Source: Aquimarina latercula DSM 2041
GTDB lineage: Bacteria > Bacteroidota > Bacteroidia > Flavobacteriales > Flavobacteriaceae
Reading direction: 5' to 3'
Assembly (NCBI RefSeq): GCF_000430645.1
Contig: NZ_AUMK01000014.1
Span: 1 to 64,000 of the forward strand
DNA: 64,000 nt
Both the position numbers and the translations under genes were made by a program. Below are positions 9,336 through 16,668 of the stretch, piece by piece; positions within the stretch are counted from its first letter, which is position 1, and every line of letters starts with the position of its first letter. The notes below the pieces were generated by a model. That model was given only the letters and a program-made list of their open reading frames with translations, was not told where the DNA came from and made no database searches.

Positions 9336-11564
9336 ATGATACCGCAAAAATTATTGTTATTACTATTTAGTTTTTTAGTATCGTTCTCTTTATACTCTCA
9401 AACAGAGAATGAGCATTGCAAACGGTGGCATAAAACAATGGATACTATCCAAAGCTATGAGGTAGCATTTAAGTTTTGTAGAGAAATGATTAAGAAAGTT
9501 GATGAAAAATGCAAAGCAGAAATACAAATATCTAGGGGTTATATGTTTTTGAATCAAAGAGATGTAGATTCATCTATTTATTATTTAGATAAAGGTATTA
9601 AGCTGGCTAAGAAGGTCGATGATTCAGAATTATTATCATCTGCATATGGTAAGAAAGCTTATAGTTTTGCTCTTCAAGGAAATAAAAAGGAAGCAGAATT
9701 GCTCCTGAAAAAGACAAGAAAAATATTAGTCGATTATCCAGAAAATGAAAATTGGATATTTTATCATCAAACTCATGCATATCTCGCAGATATAGATGCA
9801 GATTATAAAAGAGCTTTAAGTCATACGGATAGTACTGTAATTATTGCCGAGCGTAATAATCTTAAAGAGTTTTTAGCTTCCTGCTATGGTAATAAAGGGA
9901 CATATTCTATGAGATTATCTCAGTATGAGCATGCTGTTGATAGTTTTCTAAAGGCTGTTGAAGTTTTAGAAAAGGAAAGCAAATCATCTCAGTTGGATGC
10001 TTGTTATTCTATGCTAGCTTCGGCTTATAAAAGATTAGAACAACATGATATAGCTATAAAATATTTTGAAAAAGCTATAGAAGAATCTTATAAAACCGAA
10101 AATAACTTTATAAGAATGCTTACCTATTCAAGAATGGCTGATGTACAAAGAAAATTAGATATAACTAATGAAGCTCTTATTTCTGTAGATTCTACAATTG
10201 GAATAGCAAGAAAGTTAAATAATAAAGGTTTTATCGCAGATGGACTTCACACAAAAGCAACAATTTATTTTGAAAATGTAGAAAACTATGATCAAGCAGA
10301 AATCTATTTTAAAAAAGCTTATGAATATGTTTTAGATGCCAAATCTATTAAGGTGATAGATAATATGATGTTAATTTCTGCAATAGATGGAATGGCAAAA
10401 ATAAACCTTAAAAACGGCAAGTATAGTGAGGCTAAAAAATTTATTGATTTATTAGAAAAGAAAAGTAAAGAATCTAAAATACTAATTTTTGAAAAAGCAC
10501 TACATTACTACAAAAGTGATTATTTTGAAAATACGGGAAATCCTGATAAAGCTTTAGTTCATTTTAAACAATATCATTTTATTAAAGATTCGATTTCTAA
10601 TAAAGAATTAAAAACTAAAGTAGCAGATTTAGAGAAGAAGTATGACACCAAAAAGAAAGAACTTGCTATAGCGACTCTTAACAAACAAAAAGAAGAGCAA
10701 GAACAAATAACGAAACAAGCGCAAGCCCAACAAAATTTGTATTTAATAGCAGCTGCATTTTTGTTTTTGTTGTTAGGAATTGGAGCTTGGGCTTTTAGAA
10801 AATTGAGAAAACAACAGAAAGAATTAGTTTCTACAAATCAAGTAAAGAATCGTCTTTTTTCTATTATAGCACACGATCTTAGAGGAATGATAATTCCTTT
10901 CCAACGATCAGGTAAAATATTGAAATATCATGTAGAAAAAGGGAATAATGAAAAAACAATAGAACTATCTCAAGCATTAGAACAAAACTCAGAGAGTTTA
11001 TCCAATATGCTCGATAATTTATTGAATTGGTCACTGGAACAGATGAATGGTTATAAAATGAATCCTCAGACAATTTCTGTGAATAAAGAGTTAACAGAGA
11101 TCATATCATCATATAAACAACAGGCTACATATAAGAAAACCAAAATAGAATTAAAATATGAAGATGATTTTTCTATTAATTTTGATAAAGGAGCTTTTCA
11201 TGTCATTTTTAGAAACTTAATAGGTAATGCATTAAAGTATACAGAAGAAGGAAATATACGAATAGAATTTAAAAATAAAAATGATATTTTTTTATGTTCT
11301 GTAATTGATACAGGAGTAGGAATGTCTAAGAGTAAACTCGAAAATCTTTTTAATTTAGAAGAAAAAAAATCAACCATAGGAACACAAGGTGAAAAAGGAA
11401 CAGGGCTGGGACTTAACCTAGTTTATCGCTTTATAAAAATGCATAATGGAACTATCAATGTTTCTTCGGAAAAAAGAATTGGCACACGTTTTGACTTAAG
11501 CATTCCCATAACCATATCGTTGACCAAAGAAGAAGGGGCAATTTCTAAACCTTTATCAGCGTAA
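9336..11564 (+). CDS. TPR-sensor membrane histidine kinase (second of a tandem pair)
   Basis: 742 aa with the same layout as its upstream neighbour: signal peptide (ending SLYSQ), TPR sensor, membrane helix (LYLIAAAFLFLLLGIGAWAF), HisKA with phospho-His about 513 (SIIAHDLRG) and a complete ATPase domain. From the coiled coil onward the two kinases are nearly identical (KKYDTKKKEL, KLRKQQKELVSTNQVKNR, IIPFQRSGKILKYH), while the sensor halves differ strongly. This points to gene duplication with conserved output, or gene conversion, and diverged input. The response regulator begins 16 bases downstream. Confidence 0.92.
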   Translation: MIPQKLLLLLFSFLVSFSLYSQTENEHCKRWHKTMDTIQSYEVAFKFCREMIKKVDEKCKAEIQISRGYMFLNQRDVDSSIYYLDKGIKLAKKVDDSELLSSAYGKKAYSFALQGNKKEAELLLKKTRKILVDYPENENWIFYHQTHAYLADIDADYKRALSHTDSTVIIAERNNLKEFLASCYGNKGTYSMRLSQYEHAVDSFLKAVEVLEKESKSSQLDACYSMLASAYKRLEQHDIAIKYFEKAIEESYKTENNFIRMLTYSRMADVQRKLDITNEALISVDSTIGIARKLNNKGFIADGLHTKATIYFENVENYDQAEIYFKKAYEYVLDAKSIKVIDNMMLISAIDGMAKINLKNGKYSEAKKFIDLLEKKSKESKILIFEKALHYYKSDYFENTGNPDKALVHFKQYHFIKDSISNKELKTKVADLEKKYDTKKKELAIATLNKQKEEQEQITKQAQAQQNLYLIAAAFLFLLLGIGAWAFRKLRKQQKELVSTNQVKNRLFSIIAHDLRGMIIPFQRSGKILKYHVEKGNNEKTIELSQALEQNSESLSNMLDNLLNWSLEQMNGYKMNPQTISVNKELTEIISSYKQQATYKKTKIELKYEDDFSINFDKGAFHVIFRNLIGNALKYTEEGNIRIEFKNKNDIFLCSVIDTGVGMSKSKLENLFNLEEKKSTIGTQGEKGTGLGLNLVYRFIKMHNGTINVSSEKRIGTRFDLSIPITISLTKEEGAISKPLSA

Positions 11565-11580
11565 ATAAAGCATACAGATC

Positions 11581-12294
11581 ATGAATATTTATATAGTAGA
11601 AGATGATATATTTCATTTAGAAGATATTAAAATCTCTCTAGAAGAGTTAGGGTATTTCTGTGTTGGTAGTTCAGATGATCCATTCGAAGCTCAAGAACAA
11701 ATTGGAGAATTAAGGCCAGATGCAGTAATCTTAGATATTCATTTAAATGGTAAAGAGTCAGGTATTGCGCTGGGGTATAAAATTAAAACCTTGTATGAAA
11801 TCCCAGTGTTTTTTGCTACTTCTGATAATGATAAGGATGTAATGAGTAAAGCTGCAACTATAAATCCGGCAGCTTATCTAACAAAACCTATAAATAAAGA
11901 TGATTTACAAGCTGCATTGATTTTGGCTCAGAAACAAGAGATTAATTCAGAAAAGAACGGAACTAGTGAACCGGAGAATATATTTGTAAAGAGCGGAAAT
12001 AAACTAATAAAAGTAAATTTAAACTCGATACTTTTTGCGCATACTGATTCTAAAAATTATTGTTCTATTGTTACTACAGATCATAAGAAATTATCTGTAC
12101 GATACTCTATTTTAAAATTAAGTAAGAAACTACAAAGCTTAGAATTTGTACAAACACATAGATCTTATATCATAAATTGGAATAAGATAGACTCATTACA
12201 TGAGTATGATCAAACCATAGAGATACAAGGTCATCATATTCCCATAGGGAGAACGTTTAAGGAGTATATTTATAAACGTTTAAAGGTGATCTAA
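11581..12294 (+). CDS. REC-LytTR response regulator
   Basis: 237 aa. N-terminal receiver domain (1-115) with the acidic pair Asp8/Asp9, phosphoacceptor Asp52 (VILDIH), Thr80 and Lys102 (YLTKP), all in place. C-terminal LytTR DNA-binding domain (about 130-237) with FAHTDSKNYCSIV and VQTHRSYIINWNKI. It closes the kinase-kinase-regulator operon and is very probably phosphorylated by both kinases. LytTR proteins bind direct repeats and often control peptide or secreted-product genes; the convergent precursor genes at 12337-13086 are plausible targets (inference). Confidence 0.95.
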   Translation: MNIYIVEDDIFHLEDIKISLEELGYFCVGSSDDPFEAQEQIGELRPDAVILDIHLNGKESGIALGYKIKTLYEIPVFFATSDNDKDVMSKAATINPAAYLTKPINKDDLQAALILAQKQEINSEKNGTSEPENIFVKSGNKLIKVNLNSILFAHTDSKNYCSIVTTDHKKLSVRYSILKLSKKLQSLEFVQTHRSYIINWNKIDSLHEYDQTIEIQGHHIPIGRTFKEYIYKRLKVI

Positions 12295-12309
12295 CCTCTC
12301 TACTATTAT

Positions 12310-12328
12310 AAAGAATATTTCTTTTTTT
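12310..12328 (+). terminator. Weak terminator after the response regulator
   Basis: A short stem (AAAGAA 12310-12315, TTCTTT 12319-12324) runs into a T-run to 12328 between the convergent regulator and precursor genes. The stem is AT-rich and short, so efficiency is doubtful. Confidence 0.35.
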
Positions 12329-12336
12329 CTTGTTAG

Positions 12337-12558
12337 TTAAATTGTTAAACAATGGATATCACCACTTAAAGCAATAGTTTTAGTAGAAACATTACAATCT
12401 CCCTGAGTTTTACAAACTATTGGTTTTGTAAAACAAGCGTCTCCAGTAGTAACTTGATCTGTTGTGTCTTGTGATCCTCCATTAAATTTATCAAGATGGT
12501 CTAATCTAGCGATCTTTATTTTATCCAGACTTATTTTTTTTCTTTGACTATTTTTCAT
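12337..12558 (-). CDS. Lanthipeptide-like RiPP precursor A (four Cys)
   Basis: 73 aa. The leader (1-28) has the Bacteroidota class I lanthipeptide / natural-product-precursor signature, KKISLDKIKIARLDHL, and ends in GG (NGG). The 45-residue core is Ser/Thr-rich with four Cys (DACF, VCKT, GDCN, IHCL), enough for up to four lanthionine-type rings. It shares an STKT segment with its two neighbours. No LanB, LanC, transporter or protease is in the window, so modification must be encoded elsewhere or absent. It is last of three tandem precursors on this strand, 75 bases after precursor B. The leader is the main evidence; the mature structure is unknown. Confidence 0.8.
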   Translation of the reverse strand: MKNSQRKKISLDKIKIARLDHLDKFNGGSQDTTDQVTTGDACFTKPIVCKTQGDCNVSTKTIALSGDIHCLTI

Positions 12559-12633
12559 TTCCCCAAAAAGTTAAAGTATATAATCCATCCTATTAATGGA
12601 TATTTATTAATAAAAAAACCTCCAAATTTTATT

Positions 12634-12846
12634 TCAAATATTAGTGCCAATTGCGGTAGTACTGATACTACCAGCACCTGTTTTTGTAGAAGTTGTTTTT
12701 GTATCTCCAATTGTCGTTAAATCATTTGGATCGATAGGTACCGTACCATCTTGTAAATCGTGAAATGATCCTCCAACAATGTATCTTAGGTTATTTAGTT
12801 TAGCGATTTTAACTTTATCTAAACTTAATTTATTTCTGTTTTTCAT
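12634..12846 (-). CDS. Lanthipeptide-like RiPP precursor B (no Cys)
   Basis: 70 aa. The leader (1-26) contains KLSLDKVKIAKLNNL and ends VGG, close to precursors A and C. The 44-residue core is Thr/Ser-rich, ends with TSTKTGAGSIS plus a short tail, and has no cysteine, so it cannot form lanthionine rings by itself. It may carry only dehydrated residues, be a decoy or partner of C (whose core ends similarly but with Cys), or have lost function. It lies 18 bases after precursor C, in the same operon. Confidence 0.75.
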   Translation of the reverse strand: MKNRNKLSLDKVKIAKLNNLRYIVGGSFHDLQDGTVPIDPNDLTTIGDTKTTSTKTGAGSISTTAIGTNI

Positions 12847-12864
12847 AATATAGATATAAAAAAT

Positions 12865-13086
12865 TTACTCGACACAGATAGAAATACTACTCCCAGCAGC
12901 TGTTTTAGTAGAAGTATGCGTGCCAATTTCATCACACATTTTGGTATGAGTTCCAGTAAGTTCCGTGATAGTTGGAATTTCAGTTGAAGTCGGAGGTAAA
13001 GAGCCACCCCAAATTACATGTGTATTATTTAATTGAGCAATTTTGACTTTGGCTAAACTCAATTTTTTAAGTTTTCCCCTTTTCAT
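12865..13086 (-). CDS. Lanthipeptide-like RiPP precursor C (two Cys)
   Basis: 73 aa from the ATG at 13086; a longer frame starts at 13128, but the shorter one matches the start position and leader length of precursors A and B. The leader contains KKLSLAKVKIAQLNN and ends WGG. The 45-residue core is Thr/Ser/Pro-rich, has two Cys (KMCDE and SICVE) and the tail STKTAAGSSIS, closely related to that of precursor B. It is the first gene of the precursor trio and follows a 24-bp palindrome and the AraC-type regulator gene on the same strand. Confidence 0.8.
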   Translation of the reverse strand: MKRGKLKKLSLAKVKIAQLNNTHVIWGGSLPPTSTEIPTITELTGTHTKMCDEIGTHTSTKTAAGSSISICVE

Positions 13087-13146
13087 GTTGTTTTGATTTG
13101 TGTTTTCACAATCTACAATTTTAGTCATAATAATACACGTAAATAT

Positions 13147-13170
13147 TCTTGAAATTTATAAATTTCAAGA
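13147..13170. promoter_or_regulatory. 24-bp perfect palindrome before the precursor operon
   Basis: Perfect palindrome with half-site TCTTGAAATTTA and its complement. The inner 20 bp (TTGAAATTTA/TAAATTTCAA) recurs exactly at 14978-14997. It lies between the AraC-type gene and precursor C, has no T-run, and overlaps a -7-like TAAATTTC on the minus strand, so an operator is more likely than a terminator. Confidence 0.65.
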
Positions 13171-13198
13171 TAATAAAAAGTGTTTTACGTATTGATCA

Positions 13199-14872
13199 TT
13201 AGGATTTTATGTGCTTTATGAAATAGGACGGATATATGCCTGTTTTTTTATGAAAAGCAGAAGAAAATGATTGCGCATTTTTAAAACCTACTTCTTCTGC
13301 AATAGCTTGTATAGTGTAAGATCGTAATGACTTATTAGAACTAAGTTGATCAACAGCAAAATCAATTCTTAAATTATTCAGGTAATTTGCAAAATTTACA
13401 TTTTTATAGACATTGATAATTTTGGATAAATATGCACTATTGGTTTGTAGTTCTTTCGCTAAAGAATTAAGTGTATAATGCTTTTTAACAAATTGTTTTT
13501 TATCTTCAAAATCATGAAGCTTTTTTAAAATTGTTTCTATTACATCAGTTGGAATATCTATGTCAGGTTTTTTAGTTAATTCTTTATTAACATTTTTAAT
13601 AATCTCTGATTGATCTGCTTTAGGTTGCTTTTGTTCTTTTAATAATTTCTGAAAGCGTATCTTGTTTAGATAACTTTTTCTAAAACCATATATAGCAATT
13701 AATACTAAAATTATGGATAATGTAATTAAAAAATTAATTGTATTATTCTTTAAAAAAGTATCTCTTTCAAATTGTTTTATTAGTTTTTCTTTTTCAGATT
13801 TTAGTTCTGCAGCATCATATTTTTTAGTGATATTTCTTGTCAGGTTTACTTGATTTGCATGTCTAACACTATCCAGCTCTAATTGTGTATTAAGATATTC
13901 TAGTTGTAATTCAAAATTATTTTTGGACTTTGCAAAAGCCTTTAAATAATCATAAATATTAATAATATCAGGGATTACATCTTTTGTTTTTCTTAGTATC
14001 GTATCCGCTTTTTTAAAATGAAAAATACTTTTTTCTTCATCTCCTAAATCCTTATAACTTCTGCCAATGTAGTAATCACAGTTTGCAATTCTTGTTTCTG
14101 AATCATCAAACTTGGCAATCAATTTTTTCCCTTTTTTAAGGCTGTCGATTGCTTTATTATAATTGTTTAGTAAGTATTGATGTATTCCCGAGGTTACTAA
14201 AATATATGAGTAAACTGTAGAATCATTTGTTTTTAAGGTTTCTTTTATTCCTTTATCTATAGTTGTTTTTGCTAGCGCTAATTCTTTAGTATGAATATAA
14301 GAATCTGCCAGTGCAAATATCACCCGATTATAATTGAATTGATCGTGATGTTCGGGCTTTTGTTCTATAAAGTTTATATATTCATTAAAAATAGTTAGTG
14401 CTTCTTTACGGTCACCAGACATATTTTTTAGTAATCCGATATTAAATTTAGCTAACAAATATATTTTATCATTGCCGCTTTTTTTAGCAGCTTCGGATGC
14501 TTTTATATATAGTTCTAGAGCTTCTATATATTGTCCTAGTTCATACTTAACTACACCTTTTTGTAAATAACTTACAGATGGGAATCTGAAATAGTTTTTA
14601 TCCTTGGTAATACTAATGACGCTATCTATATAGGCCACCTTCTTACTAGGTTGATAAAGAGATAAGAATAGGTATGCATTAGCCATATTTAATGTGTCAG
14701 ACCTATGAATAGCACTATTAAGATGTGTTTGTGCAATTTTTATTTTTAAAGAGTCTACTTTTTCTTTTCTTATAAGATTTATGAGCTCGATATAATTATC
14801 CTGCGCAACCACAAATTCACCTGTCAATAACAATATGATTACATAAATTATAGATAGATTTTTGATCTTCAT
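13199..14872 (-). CDS. Membrane TPR / AraC-type (HTH_18) transcriptional regulator
   Basis: 557 aa. The ATG at 14872 was chosen because it starts a signal peptide (MKIKNLSIIYVIILLL); the longer frame uses TTG. Periplasmic TPR-like repeats (about 30-330) are followed by a membrane helix (about 375-395, INFLITLSIILVLIAIYGF), a linker, and a C-terminal AraC-type double helix-turn-helix (about 455-557, with AIAEEVGFKNAQSFSSAFHKKTGIYPSYF). It can thus sense outside and bind DNA directly, a layout common in Flavobacteriia. It lies immediately upstream of the precursor operon on the same strand and divergent from a LytTR gene; control of the precursors is inferred from position. Confidence 0.9.
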   Translation of the reverse strand: MKIKNLSIIYVIILLLTGEFVVAQDNYIELINLIRKEKVDSLKIKIAQTHLNSAIHRSDTLNMANAYLFLSLYQPSKKVAYIDSVISITKDKNYFRFPSVSYLQKGVVKYELGQYIEALELYIKASEAAKKSGNDKIYLLAKFNIGLLKNMSGDRKEALTIFNEYINFIEQKPEHHDQFNYNRVIFALADSYIHTKELALAKTTIDKGIKETLKTNDSTVYSYILVTSGIHQYLLNNYNKAIDSLKKGKKLIAKFDDSETRIANCDYYIGRSYKDLGDEEKSIFHFKKADTILRKTKDVIPDIINIYDYLKAFAKSKNNFELQLEYLNTQLELDSVRHANQVNLTRNITKKYDAAELKSEKEKLIKQFERDTFLKNNTINFLITLSIILVLIAIYGFRKSYLNKIRFQKLLKEQKQPKADQSEIIKNVNKELTKKPDIDIPTDVIETILKKLHDFEDKKQFVKKHYTLNSLAKELQTNSAYLSKIINVYKNVNFANYLNNLRIDFAVDQLSSNKSLRSYTIQAIAEEVGFKNAQSFSSAFHKKTGIYPSYFIKHIKS

Positions 14873-14976
14873 TAGTAGAGCCCTTTTCAACAATGTTTTT
14901 TCGACAATAAATTATATCATACGAATGTAAAGATTTAATAGTGATCTAAAGAAATAATTATAGTGTTTTATAGATA

Positions 14977-15013
14977 GTTGAAATTTATAAATTTCAACTC
15001 TTAATTTATAAAT
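14977..15013. promoter_or_regulatory. 22-bp palindrome plus partial third copy in the divergent regulator region
   Basis: GTTGAAATTTA and its complement form a perfect 22-bp palindrome (14977-14998). Its inner 20 bp is identical to the site at 13149-13168. A partial copy, AATTTATAAAT, follows at 15003-15013. The array sits 15-50 bases upstream of the -33 box of the LytTR gene at 15091 and about 105 bases upstream of the AraC-type gene, a suitable place for a shared activator or repressor. Confidence 0.65.
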
Positions 15014-15027
15014 GCCAATAATAAGTA

Positions 15028-15060
15028 TTTGTATTCTAGCTTATATCCTGATTAGATTTG
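15028..15060 (+). promoter_or_regulatory. Promoter of the LytTR gene
   Basis: TTTG (15028-15031), 21-bp spacer, TAGATTTG (15053-15060): an excellent match to the Bacteroidota promoter TTTG-N19-21-TAnnTTTG. The ATG is 30 bases downstream. Confidence 0.75.
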
Positions 15061-15090
15061 ATAAAGTGAACATCAAAAAAAGCAAGTACT

Positions 15091-15696
15091 ATGAAACCCT
15101 ATAACGTAGAGTCGGATGATGCTTATTTAAAAGATTTAGATATTGATCTTAAGGATTTGAAAAACACATCGCTAAGTAATCTTAATGCATCACTTACCAT
15201 ACAAAAACAGATAATTAAACATACCGATGACGGCATTGTCATTGGATTTTATATTAAATCCAAACACGCAGGTTTAGGATTAACCAAAAAAGTAAATTCT
15301 TTTTATAAAAATTCATTAACGTTTCCTGAACCACAAGAAACAAGACAGGTAAAAGAAAATAAAAAGGAACCGTCGACTCATTTATTTATTAAATGCGGAA
15401 ATAAGTTAGTTAAAGTAGCAATTGATACTATTATTTTTGCTCATACAGATTCTAAAAACTATTGTTCTATTATCACTACGGATCATAAAAAATTGTCAGT
15501 GCGTCATTCCATAACTAGTTTATTAAAAGCATTAAACCGTAGTTTTTTTGTTCAAACTCATAGATCCTATATTATAAATTGGAATAAGATTGATTCGTTT
15601 TATGAGCAAGATCAAACTATAGAAATTCAAAATCATCATATTCCAATTGGTAGAACATATAAAGAAGAGCTCTATAAAAGAATAAGAATTATATAA
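15091..15696 (+). CDS. LytTR DNA-binding protein with degenerate receiver remnant
   Basis: 201 aa. The C-terminal LytTR domain (about 95-201) is very close to that of the regulator at 11581 (FAHTDSKNYCSII, VQTHRSYIINWNKIDS). The first 72 residues align to that protein's receiver without gaps: the position of phosphoacceptor Asp52 is Gly52 (GIVIGFYI), Asp8 is Ser8, and the second half of the receiver (with Thr80 and Lys102) is missing. It should therefore bind DNA without phosphorylation control. It is divergent from the TPR-AraC gene and controlled by the palindrome-bearing region between them. Confidence 0.88.
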   Translation: MKPYNVESDDAYLKDLDIDLKDLKNTSLSNLNASLTIQKQIIKHTDDGIVIGFYIKSKHAGLGLTKKVNSFYKNSLTFPEPQETRQVKENKKEPSTHLFIKCGNKLVKVAIDTIIFAHTDSKNYCSIITTDHKKLSVRHSITSLLKALNRSFFVQTHRSYIINWNKIDSFYEQDQTIEIQNHHIPIGRTYKEELYKRIRII

Positions 15697-15702
15697 AACT
15701 AT

Positions 15703-15748
15703 AAAAAGATTCGTCAAACAGATGATTTTAGTTTGGCGAATCTTTTTC
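15703..15748. terminator. Bidirectional terminator
   Basis: AAAAAGATTCGTCAAAC (15703-15719) pairs with GTTTGGCGAATCTTTTT (15731-15747), about 17 bp with one wobble, between the convergent genes at 15696 and 15804. A/T tracts on both sides suit termination in both directions. Confidence 0.8.
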
Positions 15749-15803
15749 AATACACAAACAAGAGTTTTTTACTAATAGTAAGAAAAGCTTTCAGTTTCAC
15801 TTC

Positions 15804-16376
15804 TTATTTTAAGATTAACTTTACTCCTAAACCAGCATAAGGAGTAAGCTCACCAATTTCGCTATTGATATGATAGATTTCATTTAACTTTACGTTTAAA
15901 GTAATTACAGGAGAAAGAAAAATATCGGCATCTATACCCGCATATGCTCCATAAATAATATTTTTTGTTTCTATAGTTAGTATTTGATTATTTTCTATAG
16001 AACTATCACCATCATTTATGATTTCATATCCAACTGTACCTCCAGCACCTAGAGAAAATGCAAAGGTTCTTGAATTATTTCTTAGGATATCAAAAAAGAA
16101 TCCTGCATTAAATGAATATGTATTTACAGGAATATCTATATTGTTCTGTTCCAAAGTTGTAAAACTACCTTGTAAATTGAATTGGATATAATCAAACTCA
16201 TTAACTTTGTAATCTCCCGAAATCATTCCGCTAAAACCATCTTGGACAATACCTCCATTTATAGAAAAAGCTACTTTATGACTCTGAGCTGATAATGAAC
16301 TTGAATATGACCATAATACAAGAGGTAATAATAGTGTATACAGAAATTGTTTCTTAATTTTTCTCTGATTATTCAT
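15804..16376 (-). CDS. Outer-membrane beta-barrel-like protein
   Basis: 190 aa from the ATG at 16376 (a longer frame begins with TTG). Signal peptide with a hydrophobic core (FLYTLLLPLVLW) ending SLSAQ; the rest is alternating beta-strand sequence with Gly-rich turns (FAFSLGAGGTVGYEI) and a C-terminus, YAGLGVKLILK, typical of small OMP_b-brl proteins. No specific substrate can be inferred. It lies inside the regulator/peptide region, convergent with the LytTR gene. Confidence 0.7.
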   Translation of the reverse strand: MNNQRKIKKQFLYTLLLPLVLWSYSSSLSAQSHKVAFSINGGIVQDGFSGMISGDYKVNEFDYIQFNLQGSFTTLEQNNIDIPVNTYSFNAGFFFDILRNNSRTFAFSLGAGGTVGYEIINDGDSSIENNQILTIETKNIIYGAYAGIDADIFLSPVITLNVKLNEIYHINSEIGELTPYAGLGVKLILK

Positions 16377-16668
16377 TCGTGTTATTTTGTTTTTCAAAAT
16401 TTAAGGAAGCATTCAGAAAACGAATTAAAAACTTATTATAATGTCACGTATTGTTTTGAGGATTTTGGTTTAGATTTTATGGATTAATGTATAGTTTTTA
16501 GGGTTTTGTGTTTTAGATGTTTTGCTGTTAGATATCGATATTTCTATGTTTAAAAAAAAGAATCGTTCATCCACAAAATCGTGTCATTAGACCACTAACC
16601 AAAATAAATGATCAATTTTTCAAACATATTTGTACTTAAGAAGGAGTCTTTAAACTAAATATTGATTT

